64,000 nucleotides of DNA from Streptomyces caatingaensis (GTDB lineage Bacteria; Actinomycetota; Actinomycetes; Streptomycetales; Streptomycetaceae), in NCBI RefSeq assembly GCF_001187435.1, contig NZ_LFXA01000017.1, positions 186,001-250,000 on the forward strand, read 5' to 3'. The translations under genes and the position numbers were made by a program. This document shows positions 36,720 through 44,215 of the stretch, piece by piece (the first letter of the stretch is position 1; every line of letters starts with the position of its first letter). The notes under the pieces were generated by a model. It had not been told where the DNA came from and searched no databases. It saw nothing but the letters and a program-made list of their open reading frames with translations.

Positions 36720-37099
36720 GAGTGCTCCTCCCCTGAGCATGAGTGTTTGCGCTGGTCACGAGCGCATGCGGGCCACGCAGCGACCTAATTCCAGGACTCG
36801 GCCAGAGGACCGGTCCGCCACCTCGCTAGCCGTTCGTGGCACCAGCGCGCCACGCGGGCCTCGGTCTAGACGGGAGCTCGGTAGCGGCTCGGGCGAATTG
36901 AGAGGTCACCGCGCGGCGGGCTCGCACCACGAAGATCAACGAGCGAGCAGAGCAGGTGGTGGCAGCCGCGAGAACGCCGAGCGTTGCCGATCTGTACCGA
37001 GGCGTCGAGGGCCAGGCCATGCGAAGACATCCGCCCGGCGCCCACGCGACCGCCACCACCACGAGTGCCGGGGCTGCCCACACGGTCTATAGGTAGACC
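36720..37099 (-). ncRNA. candidate IS110 bridge RNA region
   Basis: Gene-free leader upstream of the transposase inside the element. IS110-group elements encode the guide (bridge) RNA here. I did not resolve the target- and donor-binding loops by eye, so only location and element type support this. Confidence 0.35.
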
Positions 37100-37257
37100 T
37101 CACAGGCCGGGCTCAAGAAAGGTGTCACAGCCCCAGCACTCGAACGACCGGGTGAAGCCCTCGGGCGTCACCGCGACCGCTAGAAACGAATTAGGCTGAA
37201 ACCGCCCGAGGGCGAACCCCCGGCAGATCAGCCCGACTTCCTTCCCAGGCGGACCGA

Positions 37258-37944
37258 GTGACAGAGCACGCATCCGACCCCGAGCCCATCCGCGTCCTCC
37301 TCGTGGACGACGACCCCCTGGTGCGGGCCGGGCTCCGGCTGATGCTCGGCGGCGCGCCGGAGCTGGAGGTCGTCGCGGAGGCGTCCGACGGCGGCGAGGT
37401 GGCGGCGCTCGTGGAGGAGCACGCCCCGGACGTCGTCCTGATGGACATCCGCATGCCGACGGTGGACGGCCTGGCGGCGACGGAGGCGCTGCGGGCCCGC
37501 CCCCGCGCCCCGGAGGTGATCGTGCTGACCACGTTCCACACCGACGAGCACGTCCTGCGCGCCCTGCGGGCGGGCGCGGCCGGGTTCGTGCTCAAGCACA
37601 CGCCGCCGGCGCAGATCGTGGACGCCGTACGGAAGGTCGCCGCGGGGGAGCCGGTGCTGTCGCCGGCCGTCACGCGGCAGCTCATCGAGCGGGTCTCGGG
37701 CGGCGGCCGCGACGCCCGCCGGGAGCGCGCCGCCCGGGCCCGCGACCGGCTCGCGGCGCTCGCGGAGCGGGAGCGGGAGGTGGCCCGGGCGGTCGGCCGG
37801 GGCGAGTCCAACGCGGAGATCGCGGCGGGGCTGTACATGAGCGTGCCCACGGTGAAGACCCACGTCTCCCGCATCCTCACCAAGCTGGGACTCAACAACC
37901 GGGTGCAGATCGCGCTCCTCGTCAACGACGCGGAGGACGTCTGA
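37258..37944 (+). CDS. LuxR/NarL-family response regulator
   Basis: 228 residues: receiver domain (RVLLVDDDPLVRAGLRLML, phospho-acceptor Asp63 in VVLMDIRMP, LTTFHTDEHV, FVLKHTPP) and a C-terminal HTH (LAEREREVARAVGRGESN, MSVPTVKTHVSRILTKL). GTG at 37258 preceded by CAGGCGGACCGA. Likely partner of the kinase at 34172-35347, from which it is cut off by IS110; it would now need a promoter within 37100-37257 or in the element end. Confidence 0.95.
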   Translation: MTEHASDPEPIRVLLVDDDPLVRAGLRLMLGGAPELEVVAEASDGGEVAALVEEHAPDVVLMDIRMPTVDGLAATEALRARPRAPEVIVLTTFHTDEHVLRALRAGAAGFVLKHTPPAQIVDAVRKVAAGEPVLSPAVTRQLIERVSGGGRDARRERAARARDRLAALAEREREVARAVGRGESNAEIAAGLYMSVPTVKTHVSRILTKLGLNNRVQIALLVNDAEDV

Positions 37945-37989
37945 GCGCACCGCGCCGGCCCCGGCGACCGGGGCGTTCGAACGGGGCGC

Positions 37990-39222
37990 TCAGCGCACGG
38001 CGGTGAACACCAGCGACGCGTTGTGCCCGCCGAAGCCGAACGCGTTCGCCACCGCCGCCCGCGCCCGCACCGCCCGCGCTTCGCCCGCCACCACGTCGAG
38101 TGCCACCTCGGGATCGGGCGCGTCGAGGTTCGCCGTCGCCGGTACGACGCCCTCGCGCAGGGCCAGGACCGTGGCGACCGCGCCCAGCGCGCCCGCCGCG
38201 CCGAAGAGGTGTCCGGTCATCGACTTGGTGGCGGTCACCGCCGGGTGCGTGCCGATGGCCTCGGCCACCGACCGGGCCTCCGTCAGGTCGCCCAGGGGCG
38301 TGGACGTCGCGTGGGCGTGCACGAGGCCGACGTCCCGCGCGGACAGTCCCGCGTCCGCCAACGCGCCCCGCATCGCCCGCACTTGGCCCTCCGCGTGCGC
38401 GGCGGTGATGTGGTACGCGTCCGAGGTGACCGCCGCCCCGGCCAGCCCCGCGTGCGCCCGGGCCGAGCGCGCCGCCGCGAAGGAGGCGCGCTCCAGCACG
38501 ACGACGGCCGCGCCCTCGCCGATGACGAACCCGTCCCGGTCGCGGTCGAACGGCCGCGAGGCGCGCGTGGGTTCGTCGTTGCGCGTGGAGTGCGCGCGGG
38601 CCTGGGCGAAGCCGGCCATCGGCAGCGGGCAGACGCACGCCTCCGTACCGCCCGCCACGACCACGTCCGCCCGGCCCAGCCGGATGAGGTCCAGGCCCTG
38701 CGCCAGGGCCTCGGCCCCGGACGCGCAGGCGCTCACCGGTGTGTGGGCGCCGCCCTTGGCGCCGAGCTCGATGCTCACCCAGGCGGCCGGGCCGTTCGCC
38801 ATCAGCATCGGGACCGTGTGCGGGGAGACCTTGCGCACCCCGGACGCCTCCAGGACGTCGTCCTGCCCCAGCAGCGTCAGGGCGCCCCCGGTGCCCGTGC
38901 CGATGACCACGGCCAGCCGTTCCGGATCGACCTCGGGACGGCCCGCGTCCGCCCACGCCTCGCGCGCGGCGATCAGCGCGACCTGCTCGCAGCGGTCCAT
39001 GCGGCGCGCCTGGACGCGGTCCAGGACGTCCGTCGGCTCGACCGCGAGCCGGCCGGCGATCCGCACCGGCAGGGACTCCGCCCAGTCCTCCTCGATCCGG
39101 CCGATGCCCGACCGCCCGGCCAGCATCGCGGACCAGGTCGAGGCCGTGTCCCCGCCCAGCGGCGTCGTGGCCCCCAGACCCGTGACGACCACGCCGTCCG
39201 CCTCCGCGCTCCCTGCGCTCAC
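37990..39222 (-). CDS. beta-ketoacyl-ACP synthase II-like (FabF-type) ketosynthase
   Basis: 410 residues, complete thiolase fold with Cys166 in SACASGAEA and the two active-site histidines in HAHATSTPLGD and KSMTGHLFGAAG; FGFGGHNASLVF near the end. Performs decarboxylative Claisen condensation of malonyl-ACP. No ACP, KAS III or reductase is adjacent, unlike the main fab operon, so it is a stand-alone paralogue, possibly for a specialised acyl chain. GTG at 39222 was chosen as the family start. Divergent from a TetR gene that probably regulates it. Confidence 0.94.
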   Translation of the reverse strand: MSAGSAEADGVVVTGLGATTPLGGDTASTWSAMLAGRSGIGRIEEDWAESLPVRIAGRLAVEPTDVLDRVQARRMDRCEQVALIAAREAWADAGRPEVDPERLAVVIGTGTGGALTLLGQDDVLEASGVRKVSPHTVPMLMANGPAAWVSIELGAKGGAHTPVSACASGAEALAQGLDLIRLGRADVVVAGGTEACVCPLPMAGFAQARAHSTRNDEPTRASRPFDRDRDGFVIGEGAAVVVLERASFAAARSARAHAGLAGAAVTSDAYHITAAHAEGQVRAMRGALADAGLSARDVGLVHAHATSTPLGDLTEARSVAEAIGTHPAVTATKSMTGHLFGAAGALGAVATVLALREGVVPATANLDAPDPEVALDVVAGEARAVRARAAVANAFGFGGHNASLVFTAVR

Positions 39223-39249
39223 GCCTCGCACCCTTCTGCCCGTCGTTGG

Positions 39250-39272
39250 TGAAACAGCTGTTGCTGAAACAG
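39250..39272. promoter_or_regulatory. candidate TetR operator in the FabF/TetR divergent region
   Basis: Direct repeats TGAAACAG at 39250-39257 and 39265-39272, and the palindrome AACAGCTGTT (39253-39262), just upstream of the ketosynthase start. Confidence 0.5.
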
Positions 39273-39288
39273 TCGTACCATAAACCCC

Positions 39289-39382
39289 GCAAGGCACGGG
39301 GTCCGCAAGGCACGGAGTCCGTACGGCGAAGGGGCTGTGCAGCGAAGAGTCTGTGCAGCGAAGAGGCCGTGCAGCGAAGAGA
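39289..39382. repeat. period-16 tandem repeats between divergent genes
   Basis: Two copies of GCAAGGCACGGRGTCC (39289-39304, 39305-39320), a 14-base link, then three copies of a 16-bp unit based on CYGTGCAGCGAAGAGN (39335-39350, 39351-39366, 39367-39382). Confidence 0.85.
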
Positions 39383-39403
39383 AGCGAAGGAAGAGGGATC
39401 CGG

Positions 39404-40003
39404 ATGGGACGACCCGCCGACCCCGGCCGGCGGAAGCGCACGCTCGCCCGCGCGGCCGACTACGTCCTGGCCAACGGCCTGGCCGGGCTGAGCCTGCGCC
39501 CGCTCGCCGCCGCGCTCGGCACCAGCCCGCGCATGCTGCTCTACGACTTCGGCAGCAAGCAGGAGCTGGTCGCGGCCGTCCTCGCCGAGGCCCGCCGCCG
39601 CGGCGCGGCACGCGTCGCAGAAGAGCTGCTGCCGGGGACGGCCACGCCCGAGGAGCGGCTGCGCGGCATCTGGGCCTGGATCAGCGCGCCCGAACGCGCC
39701 CCGTACGTCCGGCTGTTCTTCGAGGTCCACGCCGACGCCATCGCGCACCCGGAGAACTACGGGGAGCTGGGCGACGTGGTCGCCGAGTGGTGCGACACCC
39801 TCGGCGTCACCTTCCGCGACCTCGCCGACGGGCCCGCCGACACCGTCACGCCGACGATGGTCATGGCGCTGGTCCGGGGCCTGCTGCTCGACCTCGCCGT
39901 CACCGGCGACCGCGAGCGCGCCGACCGCGCCGTCGAGCGCTTCGCGGCGCTGCTGGCGGCGGGCGGCCCGCTCACATCCCCATCGGCGGGATCCGGGACT
40001 TGA
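39404..40003 (+). CDS. TetR family transcriptional regulator
   Basis: 199 residues: HTH (ARAADYVLANGLAGLSLRPL, ALGTSPRMLLYDFGSKQELV) and a helical ligand domain with FFEVHADAIAHPENY. ATG 39404 follows GAAGGAAGAGGGATCCGG. Divergent from the ketosynthase gene; the repeat-rich 180-base spacer probably holds the operator. Its 3' end overlaps the convergent histidine-rich protein gene by 32 bases. Confidence 0.92.
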   Translation: MGRPADPGRRKRTLARAADYVLANGLAGLSLRPLAAALGTSPRMLLYDFGSKQELVAAVLAEARRRGAARVAEELLPGTATPEERLRGIWAWISAPERAPYVRLFFEVHADAIAHPENYGELGDVVAEWCDTLGVTFRDLADGPADTVTPTMVMALVRGLLLDLAVTGDRERADRAVERFAALLAAGGPLTSPSAGSGT

Positions 40004-40367
40004 CCCGCTCCACGGCGATGAAGCCCCGTCCGGCCCGCGCGTCCCGGTCGACCGTGCACGCGTAGTCCCGGCCGCGCGCGCCCCGCACCGTCCCGCTCGG
40101 CCACACCGTCCCCGGCGGACCGCAGACGGCCGTCACCGCGACCGGCGCGTCCGTCATCCGGTACGAGAAGGACGCCGTGCCCGACTCCCCGGGCAGCCGG
40201 TCCGTCCCCACGCCGAACGTGTCGCTCTCCCCGGGCCGCAGCACGTGCCCCGTCTCCGGCGCCCGGTCGAAGCCGCCGGAGACGGACCGGGCGGTCAGTT
40301 CCAGCGAGTGACCGGTCCGGTTGGTGACGGTCACCTCGTAGTGCTCGTGGTGGTGGTGCGTGTCCAT
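39972..40367 (-). CDS. uncharacterised beta-rich protein with His-rich N-terminus
   Basis: 131 residues. Begins MDTHHHHEHYEVTVTNRTG; the body alternates short strands (SLELTARSVSGGF, TASFSYRMTD, TVWPSGTVRG) and ends with FIAVERVKSRIPPMGM. No signal peptide. Resembles a small beta-sandwich of aegerolysin-like size, but no diagnostic motif was found. Two cysteines (AVCGPP, DYACTV) could pair. Overlaps the TetR 3' end by 32 bases. Confidence 0.65.
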   Translation of the reverse strand: MDTHHHHEHYEVTVTNRTGHSLELTARSVSGGFDRAPETGHVLRPGESDTFGVGTDRLPGESGTASFSYRMTDAPVAVTAVCGPPGTVWPSGTVRGARGRDYACTVDRDARAGRGFIAVERVKSRIPPMGM

Positions 40368-40574
40368 GCGTCCAGGGTCGGCGAACGCGGGCGCGCCCGC
40401 AGTCCGGCGGCCGGTGGAACGGCCGGTGGAACGCCGGGGAGAACGCCCGGGGGAACGCCGCGGGCACGCCCGGGGGAACGCCCGGTGCCTCCGGGGCCCG
40501 CGTGCGGCCCGGCACCGCCGGTGCGAAGGTGGAGGGACGGGCGATCACGCCACCGCCGACCACCGGACGAGCCC

Positions 40575-41609
40575 ATGAAAGCCACCCTGATCTACGGGGC
40601 CGGCGACATCCGCGTCGAGGAGGTCCCCGACCCGCGCGTCCAGCACCCCACCGACGCCGTCGTCCGCGTCCTGCGCACCTGCATCTGCGGCAGCGACCTG
40701 TGGCCCTACGCGTCCCGCCCCGCGACCCGCGAGGGCGACCGGATCGGCCACGAGTTCCTCGGCGTCGTCGAGGAGACCGGCGCCGACGTCTCCCGGGTGA
40801 AGCGCGGCGACATCGTCGTCGCCCCCTTCGCCTACGCCGACAACACCTGCCGGTTCTGCGCCGAGGGCCTGCACACCTCCTGTCCCAGCGGCGGCTACTG
40901 GGCCACGGACGGCGTCGACGGAGGCCAGGGCGAGGCCGTCCGGACCCCCTTCGCCGACGGCACCCTCGCGAAACTCCCCGTCGGCGAGGACTCCGAGCTC
41001 CTGCCCTCCCTCCTCACCCTCTCCGACGTCTTCTGCACCGGCCACCACTGCGCGGTGACCGCCGGCGTCGGCCCCGGCACCTCCGTGACGGTCGTCGGCG
41101 ACGGCGCCGTCGGCCTCTGCGCCGTCCTCGCCGCCCGCCGGCTCGGCGCCCGGCGCATCCTCCTCATGGGCCGCCACCGCTCCCGCACCGACCTCGGCCG
41201 CGACTTCGGCGCCACCGACGTCGTCCCCGAACGCGGCGAGGAAGGCATCGCCCGCGTACGGGAGTCGACCGACGGCGACGGCACCCGCGCGGTCCTCGAA
41301 TGCGTCGGCACCCTGCCCGCCCTGGAGACGGCCTTCGGCGTCGTGCGGGACGGCGGCGTCGTCAGCCGCGTCGGCGTCCCCCAGTACGAGGACGGCCCCG
41401 TCGGCCCGTCCATGTTCCAGCGCAACCTCACCCTCACCGGCGGCGTCGCCCCGGCCCGCGCCTACATCGAGGAGCTCCTCCCCGACGTCCTCGACGGCAC
41501 CGTCGACCCCGGCCGCGTCTTCGACCGCACGGCCGGCCTCGACGAAGTCCCGGACGGCTACCGGGCCATGGCGGACCGGGAGGCGCTGAAGGTGCTCGTC
41601 CGGCCGTGA
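40575..41609 (+). CDS. zinc-dependent alcohol dehydrogenase
   Basis: 344 residues, MDR fold. Catalytic zinc ligands Cys38 in TCICGSDLW and the GHEFLGVVEE His-Glu; lobe segment DNTCRFCAEGLHTSC keeps three structural cysteines; NAD-binding VVGDGAVGLCAVLAA. Resembles the formaldehyde/threonine dehydrogenase-like Streptomyces group. Oxidises an alcohol or reduces an aldehyde; substrate unknown. ATG 40575 matches the family N-terminus, with weak GGACGAGCCC upstream. Confidence 0.94.
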   Translation: MKATLIYGAGDIRVEEVPDPRVQHPTDAVVRVLRTCICGSDLWPYASRPATREGDRIGHEFLGVVEETGADVSRVKRGDIVVAPFAYADNTCRFCAEGLHTSCPSGGYWATDGVDGGQGEAVRTPFADGTLAKLPVGEDSELLPSLLTLSDVFCTGHHCAVTAGVGPGTSVTVVGDGAVGLCAVLAARRLGARRILLMGRHRSRTDLGRDFGATDVVPERGEEGIARVRESTDGDGTRAVLECVGTLPALETAFGVVRDGGVVSRVGVPQYEDGPVGPSMFQRNLTLTGGVAPARAYIEELLPDVLDGTVDPGRVFDRTAGLDEVPDGYRAMADREALKVLVRP

Positions 41610-41615
41610 GCCCGG

Positions 41616-41828
41616 TCAGCCGCCCAGGGCCTCTGCCGGCCGTCCCGCGCCGCCGGCCCCGCCCGCCAGCCGCTGCGCCGCCCGCTCCCCGCGCCGGCCC
41701 ACGGGCTCGACCCCCCGCACCTCGGCCAGACCGGCCGGCGGCATGTCGACGTAGACGGACTCGTACGCACCGGCCGGGACGACGTACGTCTCGTGCCAGA
41801 TCCCGACGGCGCCCCCGCTGCTCCGCAC
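41616..41828 (-). pseudogene. C-terminal remnant of a DUF4188 protein
   Basis: The frame AVGIWHETYVVPAGAYESVY followed by VDMPPAGLAEVRGVEPVG matches the C-terminal end of DUF4188 (monooxygenase-like) proteins, whose normal length is about 150-170 residues. Only about 65 codons remain and the N-terminal two thirds is absent. The break at about 41815-41835 directly joins a headless MerR gene on the other strand. Confidence 0.65.
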
Positions 41829-41856
41829 GCGGCGGTTTCTGCGGCGGCTGCGCCTC

Positions 41857-42345
41857 GTGCGGGCACTGATCCAGATCGGCGGGGTCCCGGTGGCCGCCGC
41901 GCGTGAGGTGATCGCCGCCGCGGAGGACGAGTCCCTGGACCACCACCTGCGGCTCGGCGCGGCGACCCGGGCGCTGCCCTGCCCCGAGGAGCCCGCCGAG
42001 GACGACCCGGCGGTCGAGACCGCCCGCCGCTCGGTCGCGGCCCTGCTGGAACGGCTCGGCTGGTCCGCCGACCCCGGCCCCGGCCTGCGCAGCCCCGCCC
42101 GCCGGCGGCTCGTCGACTCGGTCGCCGCCCTGGTCCGGCTCGGCTACCCCTGCGGCGTCGACCAACTCCTGCCCTACGGCCGCCTGGCGGCCCGACTGGC
42201 GGTCACCGACCTCGACCTGGTCGAGGCCCAGCCCACCCCCGCCGGCCAGATCGAGGCGGCCGTCGCGCTGACGGTGCTGTACGAACCGGTGCTGCTGAGC
42301 CTGCGGCGCATGGCCCACGCGGAGGAGTCGGCCCGGCGGTTCTGA
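41857..42345 (+). pseudogene. MerR family regulator lacking its DNA-binding helix
   Basis: 162 codons from GTG 41857; similarity in frame starts slightly upstream (LRRLRLVRALIQIGGVPVAA from about 41839), the end of a MerR HTH, followed by the coiled-coil linker and C-terminal ligand domain. The first about 40 residues (RYYxREGLLPP recognition region) are missing. Without HTH it cannot bind DNA as a MerR protein. The same junction truncates the divergent DUF4188 gene. Confidence 0.7.
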
Positions 42346-42393
42346 GCCGCTGTGACCGGGCACGCGCGCTGCCCGGCCGGCCGGTCGCCCCGT

Positions 42394-43050
42394 TCAGATG
42401 CGGCGATGCGTTCGGATCCGCCCGCGGATCGCGTGCTTGAGAGGGATCGACACGAGCCAGGTCCACAGCCCTGCCCGGGAAGAGACGGCGAAGGCCATGA
42501 CCACCGACGCCGCGCAGACCAGGAAGACCGCCCCCAGCTCGGTGACGGTGACGCGTCCGACGCGGTCGGGGACCGGCCGGGCCTGCAGGCCGCTGCGCCG
42601 CCAGACGGTCAGGAACACGGCCAGGTGCAACAGGCTGATCAGGGCGATGACGGCCGCGTAGGCGGACACGGCCAGGGGTTCCCGGCCGCCGTACTCGGAC
42701 AGCAGCGCGGTGGGGAACGGGACCAGGGCCACCGCGCCGAGGCCGGCCAGCGTCAGGCGCACGGTGAGGATGTCCACCCGCCGCACCTGCTGGAGAAGCC
42801 ACCGCTGATCGCGCCACAGGGCGGCGAGGACGGCGAAGCTGAGGGCGTAGGCACCGAGGTGGGGCCACACCTGGCGCATCGCGTGCCGGAAGCCGGGCTC
42901 GCTCAGCCCGCCGGGGACGGAGAGGTCGAGGACGAGGAGCGTCATGGCGATCGCATAGATCCCGTCGGACAGGGCGACCAGCCGCTCGGGGCTCTCCGCT
43001 CCCGCCGCCTCGCCGCGGTCCGCCACGCCACCCGCACCGGTCCCAGCCAT
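42394..43050 (-). CDS. TMEM175 family potassium channel-like protein (DUF1211)
   Basis: 218 residues, six membrane helices. The signature ERLVALSDGIYAIAMTLLVL near the N-terminus is the RxxxFSDG-type filter helix of TMEM175, with Phe replaced by Leu. Single-repeat bacterial members assemble as tetramers. ATG 43050 is preferred over ATG 43128 because a minus-strand TAGCGT (43063-43058) lies 7 bases before it, fitting a leaderless transcript. Confidence 0.88.
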   Translation of the reverse strand: MAGTGAGGVADRGEAAGAESPERLVALSDGIYAIAMTLLVLDLSVPGGLSEPGFRHAMRQVWPHLGAYALSFAVLAALWRDQRWLLQQVRRVDILTVRLTLAGLGAVALVPFPTALLSEYGGREPLAVSAYAAVIALISLLHLAVFLTVWRRSGLQARPVPDRVGRVTVTELGAVFLVCAASVVMAFAVSSRAGLWTWLVSIPLKHAIRGRIRTHRRI

Positions 43051-43123
43051 GCCGGCCACGCTAGGACGCGCCCACGCCGACCGCCCGCGGCCACGCCTCG
43101 GCGTCACCCGATCTCGGGAGCCG

Positions 43124-43156
43124 TGCATTGCATAAAACTTCTTTGCTTCGTATAGT
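43124..43156 (+). promoter_or_regulatory. argC promoter with ARG-box-like operator
   Basis: TTGCAT (43128-43133), 17 bases, TATAGT (43151-43156). The AT-rich stretch TGCATTGCATAAAACTT across the -35 is unlike the GC-rich surroundings and resembles Streptomyces ARG boxes bound by ArgR, whose gene ends this operon. Confidence 0.7.
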
Positions 43157-43186
43157 CATGCCATCACCGAGGAGGCGTGAGGCGAG

Positions 43187-44215
43187 ATGGCAATACGAGC
43201 GGCAGTCGCCGGAGCCAGTGGGTACGCGGGCGGGGAGATCCTCCGTCTGCTGCTCGGGCATCCCGGGATCACCATCGGCGCCCTGACCGCGAACTCCAGC
43301 GCGGGCAGGCCGCTCGGCGAACTGCAGCCGCACCTGCCGGCGCTCGCCGGCCGGACGGTCGAGCCCACCACGCCCGAGGTGCTGGCCGGGCATGACGTCG
43401 TCTTCCTGGCGTTGCCGCACGGTGCTTCGGCGGCGCTCGCGGCCGAGCTGGGTCCGGATGTGCTGGTCGTGGACTGTGGGGCGGATTTCCGGTTGGTGGA
43501 CGCGGGGGAGTGGGAGCGGTTCTACGGGTCCGCGCATGCGGGGACGTGGCCGTACGGTCTGCCTGAACTGCCGGGTGGGCGTGAGGTGTTGAGGGGGGCG
43601 CGGCGGATCGCGGTTCCCGGGTGCTATCCGACGGCGGTGTCACTGGCTCTGTGGCCCGTGTACGCGGCCGATCTGGCGGAGCCGGAGGCCGTGGTCGTCG
43701 CGGCTTCGGGGACCTCGGGGGCGGGCAAGGGGCTCAAGCCCCATCTGCTCGGCAGCGAGGTGATGGGGTCGATGACTCCGTACGGTGTCGGGGGTGCGCA
43801 TCGGCATACCCCGGAGATCGTGCAGAACCTGTCGGCCGTCGCCGGGGAACGGGTCGGCGTCTCCTTCACCCCCGTGCTCGCGCCCATGCCACGCGGCATC
43901 CTCGCCACGTGCAGCGCCAAGGCGCGGGACGGGGTGACGGCCGGCGCCGTGCGGGACGCCTTCGAGAGGGCTTATGGCGACGAGGTGTTCGTGCGGTTGC
44001 TGCCGGAGGGGCGGTGGCCGTCGACGGGTGCGGTGGTGGGGTCGAACGCGGTGCAGGTGCAGGCCGTGCTGGACGAGTCCGCCGGGCGGATCGTGGTCGT
44101 CAGCGCGATCGACAATTTGACGAAGGGCACCGCGGGTGGCGCGGTGCAGAGCATGAACATCGCCCTCGGTCTTCCCGAGGGGCTGGGACTTTCCACCATG
44201 GGAGTGGCGCCATGA
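43187..44215 (+). CDS. argC: N-acetyl-gamma-glutamyl-phosphate reductase
   Basis: 342 residues: NADP motif GASGYAGGEILRLL at residues 8-21, catalytic cysteine in RRIAVPGCYPTAV, and HTPEIVQNL. Reduces N-acetylglutamyl phosphate to the semialdehyde, third step of arginine biosynthesis. ATG 43187 follows GAGGAGG with a longish 11-base spacer. First gene of argCJBDR; overlaps argJ by ATGA. Confidence 0.97.
   Translation: MAIRAAVAGASGYAGGEILRLLLGHPGITIGALTANSSAGRPLGELQPHLPALAGRTVEPTTPEVLAGHDVVFLALPHGASAALAAELGPDVLVVDCGADFRLVDAGEWERFYGSAHAGTWPYGLPELPGGREVLRGARRIAVPGCYPTAVSLALWPVYAADLAEPEAVVVAASGTSGAGKGLKPHLLGSEVMGSMTPYGVGGAHRHTPEIVQNLSAVAGERVGVSFTPVLAPMPRGILATCSAKARDGVTAGAVRDAFERAYGDEVFVRLLPEGRWPSTGAVVGSNAVQVQAVLDESAGRIVVVSAIDNLTKGTAGGAVQSMNIALGLPEGLGLSTMGVAP

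Larger units (their letters stand above)
35465..37099 (-). mobile_element. IS110-family insertion element (approximate ends)
   Basis: A transposase gene with about 375 bases of non-coding DNA upstream of it (36720-37099) and under 30 bases downstream. The two limits are set where related sequences occur: CTATAGACACCTC at about 35466 and CTATAGGTAGACCTC at about 37087, the latter within a perfect inverted repeat GGTCTA-TAGG-TAGACC (37084-37099). No long terminal inverted repeats, as normal for IS110. It separates a histidine kinase from its response regulator. The long upstream leader is where IS110 elements encode their bridge RNA. Ends could be off by tens of bases. Confidence 0.6.

Noticed and set aside
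35349..36740. Start of the IS110 transposase at ATG 36740
   Set aside because: It would translate through the AGGGGAGGAG ribosome binding site; TTG 36719 matches the family N-terminus with proper spacing.
37940..37997. Possible tRNA or rRNA genes in intergenic regions, searched across the window
   Set aside because: No cloverleaf with GTTC-type T loop was found in any intergenic stretch I inspected.
39335..39382. Short tandem repeats considered as a CRISPR array
   Set aside because: Units of 16 bp follow each other without spacers and no cas genes are near.
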